From: an uncultured Lachnospiraceae bacterium
Lineage (GTDB): Bacteria; Bacillota; Clostridia; Lachnospirales; Lachnospiraceae
Assembly: GCA_947384285.1 (NCBI GenBank)
Contig: CANDGI010000007.1
Location: 43,514-107,513 of the forward strand
Direction of reading: 5' to 3'
DNA: 64,000 nt
A program made the translations under genes and the position numbers. Position 1 is the first letter of the stretch. Every line of letters begins with the position of its first letter. Below the pieces are notes generated by a model. The model ran no database searches. It saw only the letters and a list, made by a program, of their open reading frames with translations, and was not told the origin of the DNA. Of this stretch, positions 1-8,774 are shown piece after piece.

Positions 1-971
1 ATTTTAGAAAAATCATGGTCAAAACAATTCTCTGGTGTGCAGGAAGCTTTGTCAAAAATTTTCAAACGCCGCAGGCTTTCTGTTTTCTTATAGAGGTGGC
101 TGAGCATTTGGGTAAATTCGGCCATCTGCCCTAGGCCTTCTTCCTGCATGAACCGAAGGCATTTTTCCATGGAAGCCATCAGCAGGTAGGAAGGGGAGCT
201 GGTCTGGTAAATATCAAGGAAGCGTTTCACCAGGCTTTCCTCCACCCGTTTGGAATTTACATGGAGCAGCGCAGTCTGGGTCAGGCAGGGGAGGGTCTTG
301 TGCAGGCTTTGTATCACAATATCCGCCCCGCACCGGAGCGCAGGGGCGGGGAATTTTTCGGAAAACATAAAATGTGCGCCGTGGGCTTCATCCACAATCA
401 GAGGGATGCCATGGGCATGGGTGATGTTTGCAATGGCCTGGATATCAGAGACAACGCCGTCGTAGGTGGGGGAGGTGATAAACACGCAGCCTGTCTGGGG
501 AAATTCTTCCAGGGCTTGGGCTACATGGGCGGGAGGGATTGAGCCGGAGATGCCGAATTCCGTAACGGAGGGCAGCAGGTAGATGGTTTCCAATTCCCTC
601 AAATATGCGGCGTGATAAGCGGCTTTGTGGCTGTTTCTGGACATCAAAAGAGTGCCGCCTCTGGGAAGGGCTGCGCTGATGGCGCTTAGGATGCCGCAGG
701 TGCTTCCATTGACCAGATAAAAGGTTGAGTTTGCGTTGAAAATATCTGCCGCCCGCATTTGGGCTTCTTTCAGGATGCCTTCCGGGTGATGCAGGTTGTC
801 AAATCCATCAATTTCTGTAATATCAATGGAATAGGGGCTGGGAAGCATCAGCTTGTCGGTTCGCTTGTGGCCCGGCATATGGAAAGGATAGTAATCCGTG
901 TCTGCATAAGCCTGTAGTTTCTGGTCCAGATAAGAGGATTTCTGGAGGGTATAAAATATATTATTGGGCAT
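1..971 (-). CDS. Orn/Lys/Arg decarboxylase-type PLP enzyme (3' end cut by window)
   Basis: Reading from the ATG at 971, about 323 residues are visible before the window edge. The fold-type I aminotransferase/decarboxylase pattern is clear: an N-terminal PFHMPGHKR motif typical of the Orn/Lys/Arg decarboxylase family, a FYLVNGSTCG segment, the IVDEAHGAH cofactor-binding aspartate motif, and the PLP lysine in SLHKTLP. Such enzymes remove CO2 from arginine, lysine or ornithine for polyamine synthesis; the substrate cannot be read here. An AGGAGG ribosome binding site lies just upstream (revcomp of about 979-984), which fixes the start. The C-terminal domain lies outside the window. Confidence 0.9.
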   Translation of the reverse strand, partial: MPNNIFYTLQKSSYLDQKLQAYADTDYYPFHMPGHKRTDKLMLPSPYSIDITEIDGFDNLHHPEGILKEAQMRAADIFNANSTFYLVNGSTCGILSAISAALPRGGTLLMSRNSHKAAYHAAYLRELETIYLLPSVTEFGISGSIPPAHVAQALEEFPQTGCVFITSPTYDGVVSDIQAIANITHAHGIPLIVDEAHGAHFMFSEKFPAPALRCGADIVIQSLHKTLPCLTQTALLHVNSKRVEESLVKRFLDIYQTSSPSYLLMASMEKCLRFMQEEGLGQMAEFTQMLSHLYKKTESLRRLKIFDKASCTPENCFDHDFSK

Positions 972-984
972 GGGAAGGCCTCCT

Positions 985-1140
985 TATTTTTAATATTATG
1001 AATACAGAGATCAAGGCAGGATGGCTCTTTGGCACGCAGACTGGGCGGTGCTGCGGTGAACTAAGGACGCCCATGAATCGTTTGCTTAGCCAAAGGGCTA
1101 TCCTGCCTCTCCTGTGTGTTGAAATATTGATTGTTCGCTC
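985..1140. repeat. Dispersed palindromic repeat, copy A (complete)
   Basis: Two arms, 1014-1033 and 1089-1108, are inverted copies matching at 18 of 20 positions and flank a loop of about 55 bases. The arms carry the core GGCAGGATGGCTCTTTGGC. The loop is recognisably the same sequence, in the other orientation, as the loop of copy D (57924-57978). The outer flanks (an AATATTAtGAATAC side and a GAAATATTGATTGTTCGCTC side) recur in copy B at 12222-12294. The apparent 105-residue ORF at 998-1315 is this repeat and not a gene. It lies between divergently oriented genes. Confidence 0.85.
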
Positions 1141-1489
1141 TAGCAGTTGTGCAAAGGCATATTTTTATTTTAACATAGATATGCTGGTTTGGGTAAAAAT
1201 TTTGGTTTTGTTTTACCAGCTTTTCCAAACACCGGCATCTATATCCTCATTTGTCCATTTGCATTCGCAAACAGGGCAGAATCTTTATCCTGTTCCCCCA
1301 TACTATCAATCTTAAAGCGGGGCCTTATAAGCCAGCACAGTTTGTCAACTATGATTTTTTAAAGTACAATTTACGAATGCCTTGATGGCAATGCTGCAGC
1401 TCCATATTGAATTTGAAGCCATACCGTAGTAAAATAGCAACTAGTGAGTATTCGTATATACGATAGAAAAACATCAGGAGGAATAAAAG
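1141..1489. other. Non-coding interval upstream of the chemoreceptor gene
   Basis: No gene is seen. A perfect 12-base palindrome TCGTATATACGA sits at 1452-1463, about 15 bases before the AGGAGG ribosome binding site, and could be an operator. No convincing sigma-A or sigma-D promoter was recognised. Confidence 0.4.
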
Positions 1490-3448
1490 GTGAAGGGAAA
1501 AAGAAGCATTAGTGGAAGGATATTGTTAAATACACTGATTATGATGAGTTGTATCGCAGCGGCATTTGTTGTGCTGATGACCCGTTCCATGAAATCTTTG
1601 ACAGACAGCGTGTTGGCGAATGTGCTTCCTTCTATGACAAAAACAGCATCTCAGAATCTGGAAGGAAATATACATATGCTGGCAGACCGGATTTTCATGA
1701 TTGGGGACAATGCGGCAATCATGGATCCAGGCAGCAGCCAGGAAGAAAAAGAGACAGTGCTTAAGAATGCTCAGGCCGGGATTGAATTTGTATGGCTTGG
1801 CCTGTATGATGCAGAGGGAAATTTGTTTTTGGACGGTGGCGGCTGTCCGGAGACTTTGCAGGATAGAAGAATATTTTCTGTTATGCAGGAGACTCAGAAT
1901 CTGGTGATAGACGATATTTTTGAACATGATGAAGTGCTGGAGCTTGCGTTAGGGCGTCCTATTTTGAATGCAGAGGGTGAACTGAATTATTATCTGGTGG
2001 GAAGCTATAATTACGATATGCTGAGTGATGTGTTAAGCAGCATTAATATCAGCGGCAATGGGGAAGCTTTTATTGTCAATGCCGATGGGCAGGTGATGGG
2101 GCACAGAAATACAGAGCTGGTGCGGGAAAGCATAGACATGGCAGGGTATCTGGGAGCAGAAGAGATAGAAAATAAGGTAGTGTCTGGAGAAACAGGGGTC
2201 ATGGCTTATGAGGATGGGACAGACATAAAATGGGTCAGCTATGTTCCCATCAATGGCACAAACTGGTATTTGGCGATTATTGTTCCAAGAAATGATTTTA
2301 TGGGGCCGGCCAATGACAGCATTCGGCTGGGAATTTATATTACGATTGTCCTTTTGTTTGTGGCAGGATTTTTTACGATAAGATATGCAGCAAAAATTAA
2401 ACGTTCTCTGCAAGGGGTGACAAACAGGATAGAGCTTCTGGCGGACGGCGACTTGAAATCACCTACGGAAGTCAGCAGGACAAAAGATGAAACACAGGCG
2501 CTTTCCACGTCTTTGAATCATACGGTAAACAGTATTAATGGATATATCTCTGAGCTTTCCAAGATTTTGTCCAGTATTTCAGAGGGCGATTTCCATGTAT
2601 CTGTGGAAGGCGATTTCCAGGGGGATTTTGTTGTTATGAAAGAATCCTTGAACAATATTATTGTTTCCCTGAATAAAATGCTGGCTTCGGTACAGGATTC
2701 CTCCAAAGAGGTGCTTAAAACGGCGGGAATTGTATCAGAAGGCGCAGAACAGGTGCATACCGGTTCCAGTGAACAGTCCAGCTCTCTGCAGGTCCTGTCA
2801 GAGGAGACCAGGGCAATCGAAGAAAATATTTTGGAGGTGGATGAGAATACAAGGCTTGCCAGTGAATTGATGGAAAAAACCAGGCTTAGCATGGATATCG
2901 GGGATGAAAACATGAAAAACCTGTTAAGAGCCATGGAGGATATCAACCAAAATTCATTGGAAATTACCAAGATAAATAAGATATTGGAGGATATTGCTTC
3001 CCAGACCAATATGCTGGCGTTAAATGCTTCTGTGGAAGCCAGCAGGGCGGGAGAATTTGGAAAAGGATTTGCTGTGGTGGCATCAGAGGTGAGAAGCCTT
3101 GCAGCCCAAAGTACAGAATCAGCCAAACAGGCGTCAGAGGTGATAAGCAGTTCTTTAAAGGCCATTCAAAACGGCGTGGTTTATGCAAAGCAGGCGGCAG
3201 AATCCTTTGGAGATATCAGTGATGTGTCAAACAGGATGTCGGATATTACAAGAAGGCTGGAACAATCGGTAAATGTCCAGAAGGAGTCTTTGGAAAATAT
3301 GGCAGAGCAGATTTCCCAGATCAGCCATGTGGCACAGCAGAACCTGGATGCCAGCTATGAAAGTGCCACTGCCAGCCAGAAGCTTCACAAACAGGCAGAA
3401 GGCTTGCAGTATATTTCCGGGCAGTTCCGGTTAAGGAGGGACAGGTAA
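1490..3448 (+). CDS. Methyl-accepting chemotaxis protein with Cache-like sensor
   Basis: This 652-residue receptor starts at GTG 1490 behind an AGGAGG site (about 1477-1482). A first membrane segment lies at about residues 11-30, an extracytoplasmic sensor at about 31-278 with dCache-like features (VWLGLYDAEGNLFLDG, then FIVNADGQVMGH), and a second membrane segment at about 281-300. HAMP-type helices and a coiled-coil signalling domain (about 400-652) follow. The CheA/CheW-contact hairpin reads IASQTNMLALNASVEASRAG, with VEASRAG where IEAARAG is usual. It should pass ligand signals to the flagellar motor through CheA. The next gene begins one base after its stop, so the lipoprotein is very likely co-transcribed and may be a ligand-side partner. 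The ligand is unknown. Confidence 0.93.
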   Translation: MKGKRSISGRILLNTLIMMSCIAAAFVVLMTRSMKSLTDSVLANVLPSMTKTASQNLEGNIHMLADRIFMIGDNAAIMDPGSSQEEKETVLKNAQAGIEFVWLGLYDAEGNLFLDGGGCPETLQDRRIFSVMQETQNLVIDDIFEHDEVLELALGRPILNAEGELNYYLVGSYNYDMLSDVLSSINISGNGEAFIVNADGQVMGHRNTELVRESIDMAGYLGAEEIENKVVSGETGVMAYEDGTDIKWVSYVPINGTNWYLAIIVPRNDFMGPANDSIRLGIYITIVLLFVAGFFTIRYAAKIKRSLQGVTNRIELLADGDLKSPTEVSRTKDETQALSTSLNHTVNSINGYISELSKILSSISEGDFHVSVEGDFQGDFVVMKESLNNIIVSLNKMLASVQDSSKEVLKTAGIVSEGAEQVHTGSSEQSSSLQVLSEETRAIEENILEVDENTRLASELMEKTRLSMDIGDENMKNLLRAMEDINQNSLEITKINKILEDIASQTNMLALNASVEASRAGEFGKGFAVVASEVRSLAAQSTESAKQASEVISSSLKAIQNGVVYAKQAAESFGDISDVSNRMSDITRRLEQSVNVQKESLENMAEQISQISHVAQQNLDASYESATASQKLHKQAEGLQYISGQFRLRRDR

Positions 3449-3449
3449 T

Positions 3450-3917
3450 ATGAAAGAGAAAAGAAATTTTTTTATAGTCATCTGCCTGCTGGCATGTATT
3501 TTGGTTTCTGGCTGTGGAAGCAAGAAGGCAAAGGATCAGTGGCAGGATGGGTATTATACTGCAATGATGGAGGAATATAGTTTTGGCTGGAGAGAATATG
3601 TCACAATCTGCGTGATGGATAGTAAGATTGCCAGCGTGGAGTACAATGCAAAAAATGCCAGCGGTTTTGTAAAGTCCTGGGACAATGTTTATATGGGAAA
3701 TATGAATTCTGTTAATGGGACGTATCCAAATCGGTATACCAGGTTCTATGCGGCGCAGCTCTTGGAGGAACAGAGTGCAGATAATATTGATATGTTAGCG
3801 GGAGCAAGTTCCTCTGGCGGTAATTTCCGCAGGCTGGCGGCAGCAGTGCTGGAATGTGCCGAGAGAGGGGATACAGAGATTGCACTGGTTCCGGTGGAGA
3901 AGGATGCAGGGGAATAG
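3450..3917 (+). CDS. Lipoprotein with FMN-binding-type domain
   Basis: This 155-residue protein has a lipoprotein signal ending in LVSGC (lipobox, Cys about 22), so it should be anchored outside the membrane. The body (DGYYTAMMEEYSFGWREYV, then IASVEYNAKNASG) resembles the FMN_bind domain of PplA/RnfG-like proteins. The stretch DMLAGAS at about residues 115-121 fits the DxxxGA(T/S) pattern that ApbE transferases flavinylate, here with Ser as the possible acceptor. It follows the chemoreceptor gene by one base. A role as an extracytoplasmic flavoprotein, perhaps in redox sensing or electron transfer, is inferred and not shown. No apbE gene is visible here. The last codons are part of a 44-base tandem repeat that continues past the stop. 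Confidence 0.75.
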   Translation: MKEKRNFFIVICLLACILVSGCGSKKAKDQWQDGYYTAMMEEYSFGWREYVTICVMDSKIASVEYNAKNASGFVKSWDNVYMGNMNSVNGTYPNRYTRFYAAQLLEEQSADNIDMLAGASSSGGNFRRLAAAVLECAERGDTEIALVPVEKDAGE

Positions 3918-4020
3918 AGGAAACTGCGCTGGTTCCGGTGGAGAAGGATGCAGGGGAATAGAGGAAACTGCGCTGGTTCCGGTGGAGAAGGATGCGGGGG
4001 GATAGAGGAAAGTGCGGGGG
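3877..4020. repeat. 44-base tandem repeat over the lipoprotein stop codon
   Basis: Three near-identical 44-base units lie at 3877-3920, 3921-3964 and 3965-4008, with a partial fourth. The first unit contains the last codons and the stop of the lipoprotein gene, so the others are downstream copies of the gene end. 44 is not a multiple of three, so they do not extend the protein. Confidence 0.9.
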
Positions 4021-4267
4021 ATATAAAAAAGGGGTTGTTACAGAATAAGAAATGTTTATGATGTTAAGCTTACTGCATAAAAGGAACAAGGAAGGCCAAG
4101 GTCTGCATAAGCTTTTATAATAGTTTTCTGCGTTTGTTTTCTCTTTTGCAAACTGCATAATGGCATAGCCGCGTTTTGGAGCATAAAGGGAAAGCAAAAT
4201 AAAAAATGTTGCTTCTGTGAGAGCACCGTTTTTTGATTATCTCTCAAATCGCTCATCTCCAATCAGC
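4021..4267. other. Gene-free interval before the sigma factor gene
   Basis: No open frame with a plausible start was found. The interval is AT-rich. No confident promoter was recognised. Confidence 0.35.
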
Positions 4268-4310
4268 TTTCGCGCAATGGATGGATCATTCATTGCGCGA
4301 AAATTTTTTT
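4268..4310 (+). terminator. Hairpin plus T-run (terminator or attenuator) ahead of the sigma factor gene
   Basis: TTTCGCGCAATG (4268-4279) and CATTGCGCGAAA (4291-4302) form a perfect 12-base-pair stem with an 11-base loop, followed by seven T (4304-4310). It ends about 50 bases before the sigma factor start. It could end upstream transcription or act as an attenuator for the operon. Confidence 0.75.
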
Positions 4311-4361
4311 GGCACATTCCGGGGGCTTGAAACGTTAAACATTTTGAAAGGGGGTTTTTGT

Positions 4362-4838
4362 GTGTCCTTAGATCTCAGTGAACAGTACGATAAAATATAC
4401 CGCTACTGCTATTTTAAAGTGAACAGCCGTTGTCTGGCAGAAGATTTGACACAGGAAACCTTCCTGCGGTATTTTGCCCAGAATTCTTATGTGAACCATG
4501 GAAAGCAGTTGGCATATCTCTATACTATTGCCCGGAATCTGTGCATTGATTATTACCGGAAACCCCAGAGGACAGTGGCAGAAGAGGATTTTTCCCAGAG
4601 CGGACAGCAGAAAAATGTTGATAAATTGTCAGAAAACCCCATGGAACATGTGGAAACATCCTTGCATCTACAGATGGCTGTGGATAAGCTTCCCGTAGAA
4701 ATGCAGGAATTAATTCTGCTTCGGTATGTGAATGAGCTTTCCGTCCGGGAAATCTGCAAAATAACCGGATTATCCAGAAGCAGCCAGTACCGGTTGGAAA
4801 AAGAGGCGTTGAGACGCCTGAAAAAACTGCTGATGTAA
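4362..4838 (+). CDS. Sigma-70 family (ECF-like) RNA polymerase sigma factor
   Basis: A 158-residue protein is proposed from GTG 4362, behind AAAGGGGG (4347-4354). An upstream ATG at 4233 would run through the terminator hairpin and is rejected. Region 2 is seen as YDKIYRYCYF...AEDLTQETFLRYF plus AYLYTIARNLCIDYYR. Region 4 is seen as LPVEMQELILLRYVNELSVREI followed by a helix-turn-helix-like LSRSSQYRLEKEALRRLKK. It is the first gene of a module with a membrane protein and an ABC-2 type transporter, so it probably controls that operon. No classical zinc-finger anti-sigma factor is seen; the next gene's protein is the candidate membrane partner. Confidence 0.85.
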   Translation: MSLDLSEQYDKIYRYCYFKVNSRCLAEDLTQETFLRYFAQNSYVNHGKQLAYLYTIARNLCIDYYRKPQRTVAEEDFSQSGQQKNVDKLSENPMEHVETSLHLQMAVDKLPVEMQELILLRYVNELSVREICKITGLSRSSQYRLEKEALRRLKKLLM

Positions 4839-4842
4839 ATGC

Positions 4843-4958
4843 AAAGCTTTTGAAAATCAGGAATGTGGAATTGCCGCTATGGATGCAAGGCTTTTTGAAA
4901 ATCAGGAATGTGGAATTGCCGCTATGGATGCGAAGCTTTTGAAAGCCAGAAATGTGGA
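4843..4958. repeat. ~44-base tandem repeat between sigma factor and membrane protein genes
   Basis: Two full units (4843-4886 and 4887-4931) and a diverged third (4932-4958) share the core GAATGTGGAATTGCCGCTAT. The array fills the gap between the sigma factor stop and the ribosome binding site of the next gene. Confidence 0.9.
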
Positions 4959-4981
4959 TAAATTTCTCAGGAGGGAAGAAA

Positions 4982-5722
4982 ATGTTTAAAATTACAGAAT
5001 CACACATAAAAAGGGAAATGAAACAGTTATATCCAGCGCCGGATCCTAAGAGAAAAGAAAAGTTTTTGCGGGAATTGCCTTACCCAAAGGCCAGCTTTGC
5101 CGAGATGGCAGCGGTTCAGATTGGTTATATTCATAAATGGGTATGGGCATTGTCGCTGCTGCTTGCCACCGGAGCGCTGGCGATGGGGGAATATCTGGCG
5201 CCGGGCAGAAATTATGGCAGTCTTTGGTGCATGTCCGGGGCAATGCCCCTTTTAGCAGTGTTGGCAGTGACAGAGACATTTCGTTCCAGTGCTTACGGCA
5301 TGGCGGAGCTGGAGATGGCCTCGAAGCACAGCCTGCCCCAAATCCTCCTGATACGGATGGGGGTTATAGGAAGCGTGGATTTTTTTCTGGCGGCGGCTGG
5401 GATACTGTTTATTGTCCGGCAGGGAACCATGGGGATGCTCCGGGCGGCGGTTTATTTGATGGTGCCTTGGCTGTGCACCTGTGTGCTGGCTTTTCAAATT
5501 GAAAAGCATGCCAAAGGCGGGGACACGGTATGGTATTGCACCGCCTGCGGATGCTTCCTGTGTATGGGATGTGTGATAAGCGGACAGAGCGGAGGAATAA
5601 TTTATGATAGATCAAAATTTTATCTTTGGCTGGTTGTGTTTTTCGCGCTGTCAATTTGCTTTGCCAGGCAGATTTGGCATATCCGGCATGGGGCAGAGGA
5701 ATGGAATTTGTATTTGACGTAG
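4982..5722 (+). CDS. Integral membrane protein of the sigma factor/ABC module
   Basis: The 246-residue protein starts at ATG 4982 behind AGGAGGGAAG. The first ~45 residues are soluble and basic/acidic (ITESHIKREMKQLYPAP...). About five to six hydrophobic segments follow, including WVWALSLLLATGALAMGEY and LYLWLVVFFALSICFA-like stretches. No enzyme motif was recognised. Its place between a sigma factor gene and an ABC transporter suggests a membrane anti-sigma or accessory subunit, but this is inference from context only. Confidence 0.75.
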   Translation: MFKITESHIKREMKQLYPAPDPKRKEKFLRELPYPKASFAEMAAVQIGYIHKWVWALSLLLATGALAMGEYLAPGRNYGSLWCMSGAMPLLAVLAVTETFRSSAYGMAELEMASKHSLPQILLIRMGVIGSVDFFLAAAGILFIVRQGTMGMLRAAVYLMVPWLCTCVLAFQIEKHAKGGDTVWYCTACGCFLCMGCVISGQSGGIIYDRSKFYLWLVVFFALSICFARQIWHIRHGAEEWNLYLT

Positions 5723-5795
5723 CAGGGGTATAGAATTGAAATCTGGCATAACTGGAGAATAGAATTTGTATTTGATATAGCAGGGGAATGGAGGA
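5699..5795. repeat. ~58-base direct duplication spanning the gene end
   Basis: The segment at about 5699-5738, which includes the last codons and stop of the membrane protein gene, recurs at about 5757-5795 with the shared core GAATTTGTATTTGA followed by TAGCAGGGG. The second copy leads directly into the ribosome binding site of the ABC ATPase gene. Confidence 0.8.
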
Positions 5796-5801
5796 ATGGA
5801 A

Positions 5802-6680
5802 ATGGAATTGATTTTTGACCGGGTAACCAAACAATATAAAAATAAGATTGCAGTGGATCGGGTGTCATTTTCCTTGAAAAAAGGCGTTTACGGGCTTCTT
5901 GGGGCAAATGGGGCAGGGAAAACCACATTGATGCGGATGATGTGCGGGGTGTTAAAGCCGGACAGCGGAGAAATTTTTTATGATAATATTAAAGTGGAAG
6001 AGGAAGCATACCGGGATATTCTGGGGTATCTGCCCCAGGAATTTGGGTATTATCCTGATTTTACAGCTATGGATTTTTTGATGTATCTGGCGTCCCTGAA
6101 AGGGATTCCCAAAAAGCTGGCAAGGGAAAAGGCAGTAAAATTATTGGAGCTGGCAGAACTTTCCCATGTGGCAAAAAAGAAAATTAAGACTTTTTCCGGC
6201 GGAATGAAACAGCGGCTTGGCATTGCCCAGTCCCTTCTGAATGATCCGAAAGTCCTTGTGTTGGACGAGCCTACTGCCGGATTGGATCCGAAAGAGAGGG
6301 TAAAGTTCCGCAATTTGATTTCCAAGCTTGGAAATGACCGGATTGTGCTGCTTTCCACCCACATCGTATCGGATGTGGAGCATATTGCAGACGTAATCCT
6401 GGTTATGAAGGATGGCAGCATTATCCGCAAGGGAAGTTTGGGAGAGATTATAAAGGTCATTGATGGGAAAGTGTGGGAATGTACGGTGGATGGCCGGGCG
6501 GCAGAAAAGCTTATGGAAAAATACCTGCCTTTAAATATCCGGCAGGAACAAGACGGCACGTTTCTTCGCCTGGTATGTGAAGAAAAACCAGCAGAGCCGG
6601 CAGTAAACATGGACGCAACCCTGGAGGATTTATATCTCTACTATTTCAGCGGAGCAGAGCAGGAGGGAAGAGAGGTATGA
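5802..6680 (+). CDS. ABC transporter ATP-binding protein (ABC-2 type)
   Basis: A 292-residue cytoplasmic ATPase. Walker A is GANGAGKTT (about residues 34-42), the signature is FSGGMKQRLG, Walker B is VLVLDEPTAGLDP and the H-loop is LLSTHIVSD. A C-terminal ~70-residue extension (IIRKGSLGEIIKVI onwards) is typical of drug/bacteriocin exporter ATPases. Start 5802 is chosen over ATG 5796 because GGAGG at 5790-5794 has proper spacing only to 5802. It pairs with the permease encoded from 6738; the substrate is unknown. The operon order is sigma factor, membrane protein, ATPase, permease. Confidence 0.92.
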   Translation: MELIFDRVTKQYKNKIAVDRVSFSLKKGVYGLLGANGAGKTTLMRMMCGVLKPDSGEIFYDNIKVEEEAYRDILGYLPQEFGYYPDFTAMDFLMYLASLKGIPKKLAREKAVKLLELAELSHVAKKKIKTFSGGMKQRLGIAQSLLNDPKVLVLDEPTAGLDPKERVKFRNLISKLGNDRIVLLSTHIVSDVEHIADVILVMKDGSIIRKGSLGEIIKVIDGKVWECTVDGRAAEKLMEKYLPLNIRQEQDGTFLRLVCEEKPAEPAVNMDATLEDLYLYYFSGAEQEGREV

Positions 6681-6737
6681 GAAGCCGTATGGGGGCTTTG
6701 CATATTTTAGAATGCAGCATTGGGAGGAAAGAACGGT

Positions 6738-7979
6738 ATGAGAGAAGTATTTACGTTGGCAGGATATGAGTATCAGAAAATTTTTAAAAGGCGTTCTACA
6801 TGGATTGCATTGTTTCTTGTGCTTTTGTGGACGTTGTTTTCCGTTTTTGGCGTTGTTTTCGGGGATTTTTATATGGAAGGGGAGAAGGTGGCCAGCCATT
6901 ACCAGATGGCACAGATGGAGAGGGAGGCCTTGGAGCATTTGGAAATCAAGGAATTAAACCAGAAGTTTTTCCAGAAGCAGAAGGAGGATTTGAAGGCATT
7001 TTCGAAGGAATACCGTGGACTGCTTTTCGGAGAAAAAGCACCAGGGCGCAGAGCCGAAGGGTGGAAGAAATATTATGAATACTATGCGCCTTATGATAAT
7101 CTTGGCACGCTGCTGGCTATGATGGACAATCAGATTGGGGGCATCGAAATGGAAGAGGCGGGCGAAAAGGATTTCTATCAGTACAGAGATATTATGCTGG
7201 AAAAAGTTTTTGAGGGGGAAAAGCTTTCTGATGGGGAAATAGACTTTCACAGAAAGGAAAATGAGAAAATAAAAACGCCCTATGCCTATGGAAATATGAT
7301 AGGATATGACAATGTTTTCCGCATGATAACGCCCAATTGTATATTTCTTGCTTTTGCTGCAGCTATTATTCTTGCACCTATGTTTGCAGGGGAATATACG
7401 TCCAATATGGATGCTTTGGTATTGTCTTCCCGGTTTGGAAAAAATAGGCTGATTATTGCAAAGCTTTTGACAGGAATTTCCTTTGGACTGTTTTCCTCCC
7501 TATGTTTTCTTGGCATTTTTTTGCTGGAGATTCAGACAATTTATGGGCTGAGCGGATGGAACCTGCCGGTGCAGGTGTGCGTTTCAGGGATTTATCTGAC
7601 GCTTCCCATTACTTTGCTGGAGCTATTGGGAATTGCCGTTGGCTGCTGTACCATAGCAATTTGTATGACGGCTGTGGCTGTCATGTTTTGTTCTGCCAGA
7701 ATGAAGTCGCCTTTTGGTGTGGTTATTGTAAGCTTTGCGTTTATTTCTGCTCCAATTTTTTTGGTTTCTATGGTGGCGGATTATCGCATTCTGTTTATGA
7801 TTGTCAACAGCCTTCCTACATCCATGATGTATCCTGCTGGGGCAGCGTCACATCAGCTTGTATCCGTTGGGAACCATTATTTCTATTTTTTCCAATGGGT
7901 TCCAGTGGTATATTTATGCCTGATGACGGGGCTTTCCTGGTGGAGTTACCGCATATTTCGAAATCATCAGGCCAGGTGA
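6738..7979 (+). CDS. ABC-2 type transporter permease
   Basis: A 413-residue membrane protein from ATG 6738 (GGGAGGAAAG upstream; ATG 6720 lacks a site). One membrane segment near residues 21-44 is followed by a large ~150-residue extracytoplasmic, charged region. A cluster of five hydrophobic segments follows, including IFLAFAAAIILAPMFAGEYTS-like and LLELLGIAVGCCTIAICMTA-like stretches. The motif APMFAGEYTSNMDALVLSSR resembles ABC-2 permeases that act with BcrA-like ATPases. It is the last gene of the sigma-factor module; the cargo is unknown. Confidence 0.85.
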   Translation: MREVFTLAGYEYQKIFKRRSTWIALFLVLLWTLFSVFGVVFGDFYMEGEKVASHYQMAQMEREALEHLEIKELNQKFFQKQKEDLKAFSKEYRGLLFGEKAPGRRAEGWKKYYEYYAPYDNLGTLLAMMDNQIGGIEMEEAGEKDFYQYRDIMLEKVFEGEKLSDGEIDFHRKENEKIKTPYAYGNMIGYDNVFRMITPNCIFLAFAAAIILAPMFAGEYTSNMDALVLSSRFGKNRLIIAKLLTGISFGLFSSLCFLGIFLLEIQTIYGLSGWNLPVQVCVSGIYLTLPITLLELLGIAVGCCTIAICMTAVAVMFCSARMKSPFGVVIVSFAFISAPIFLVSMVADYRILFMIVNSLPTSMMYPAGAASHQLVSVGNHYFYFFQWVPVVYLCLMTGLSWWSYRIFRNHQAR

Positions 7980-8585
7980 TTTCGCGGAGTCAAATTGTAG
8001 TTTCAGCTTGGACTCTGGCATAAAGCCTTGTATACTTAAATAAGAAAGCGGATGTAAAATTTTTTCAAAGGAGCATGTGGGATGTATCGTTCAATTATTG
8101 AGATTAAAAAACTGTATCTGGTGAGACTTTAGCGAATCTACGTAAAACTGCAGAAAAAGCCTTTTCTAATCGGGCTGGCAGTGTCAAAAATTCCAGTGAC
8201 AGTTCGTATAGGTTCATATTTAAAGGCGGCGAAGATAAATTTGGCTGTCTCGAAGCGGGCATGCTGGAGCTGGAGGATAAGCATGATTTTCCCAGAGAAG
8301 TCTATTCGCGGCATTGGGCTGACGATGAGGATCCTGGCGGAAATTGTGGCATTCAGGGTTCAGTGTGCGTTTCTGCCAAGCTCATGAGTTCAGCGGAAAC
8401 GGCACGTATTCTTGGAAATCTTGTCAAGAAGAATCCGTGGCTGAATTTGTGCATGCGGGACTGCCGTGAATCCAACATCGGGAAAGAGTATAGTTTGTCT
8501 GAACCGCAGTTTTTACATCATATTGCCGCAAGGTTGCATTTTTTGAGACGTTGGAAAAAGTTGGGAAAAAAGTATCAGAAAAAAA

Positions 8586-8614
8586 TTGACATTTCCTATA
8601 TTATGGAATATAAT
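8586..8614 (+). promoter_or_regulatory. Consensus sigma-A promoter of the initiator tRNA gene
   Basis: A perfect -35 box TTGACA (8586-8591) and perfect -10 box TATAAT (8609-8614) are separated by exactly 17 bases. The tRNA begins 13 bases after the -10 box. Confidence 0.93.
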
Positions 8615-8626
8615 AATAAATATCGA

Positions 8627-8700
<74 letters not shown>

Positions 8701-8774
8701 TTTTCTTTACATAAAAGTGTGTCTGGGAAGCTGTTTTCTGTCTTTAGAAGCTGTTCCAATCAATTTTCAAGAAT

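Noticed and set aside
998-1315. 105-residue plus-strand ORF
   Set aside because: It is made of repeat copy A. A similar peptide (RAILPFLGIEILIV) appears in the false N-terminal extension at 12191-12316, which shows shared repeat DNA and not shared protein.
2518-3165. Minus-strand ORF (215 aa) within the chemoreceptor gene
   Set aside because: Shadow of the signalling domain; composition is Ser/Leu-rich with no motif.
6050-6610. Minus-strand ORF (186 aa) in the ABC ATPase gene
   Set aside because: Shadow frame; the plus strand has complete Walker and signature motifs.
8106-8122. Programmed frameshift
   Set aside because: There is an A-run but no convincing slippery heptamer with downstream structure, and the ORF's C-terminus is also damaged by overlap with the tRNA.
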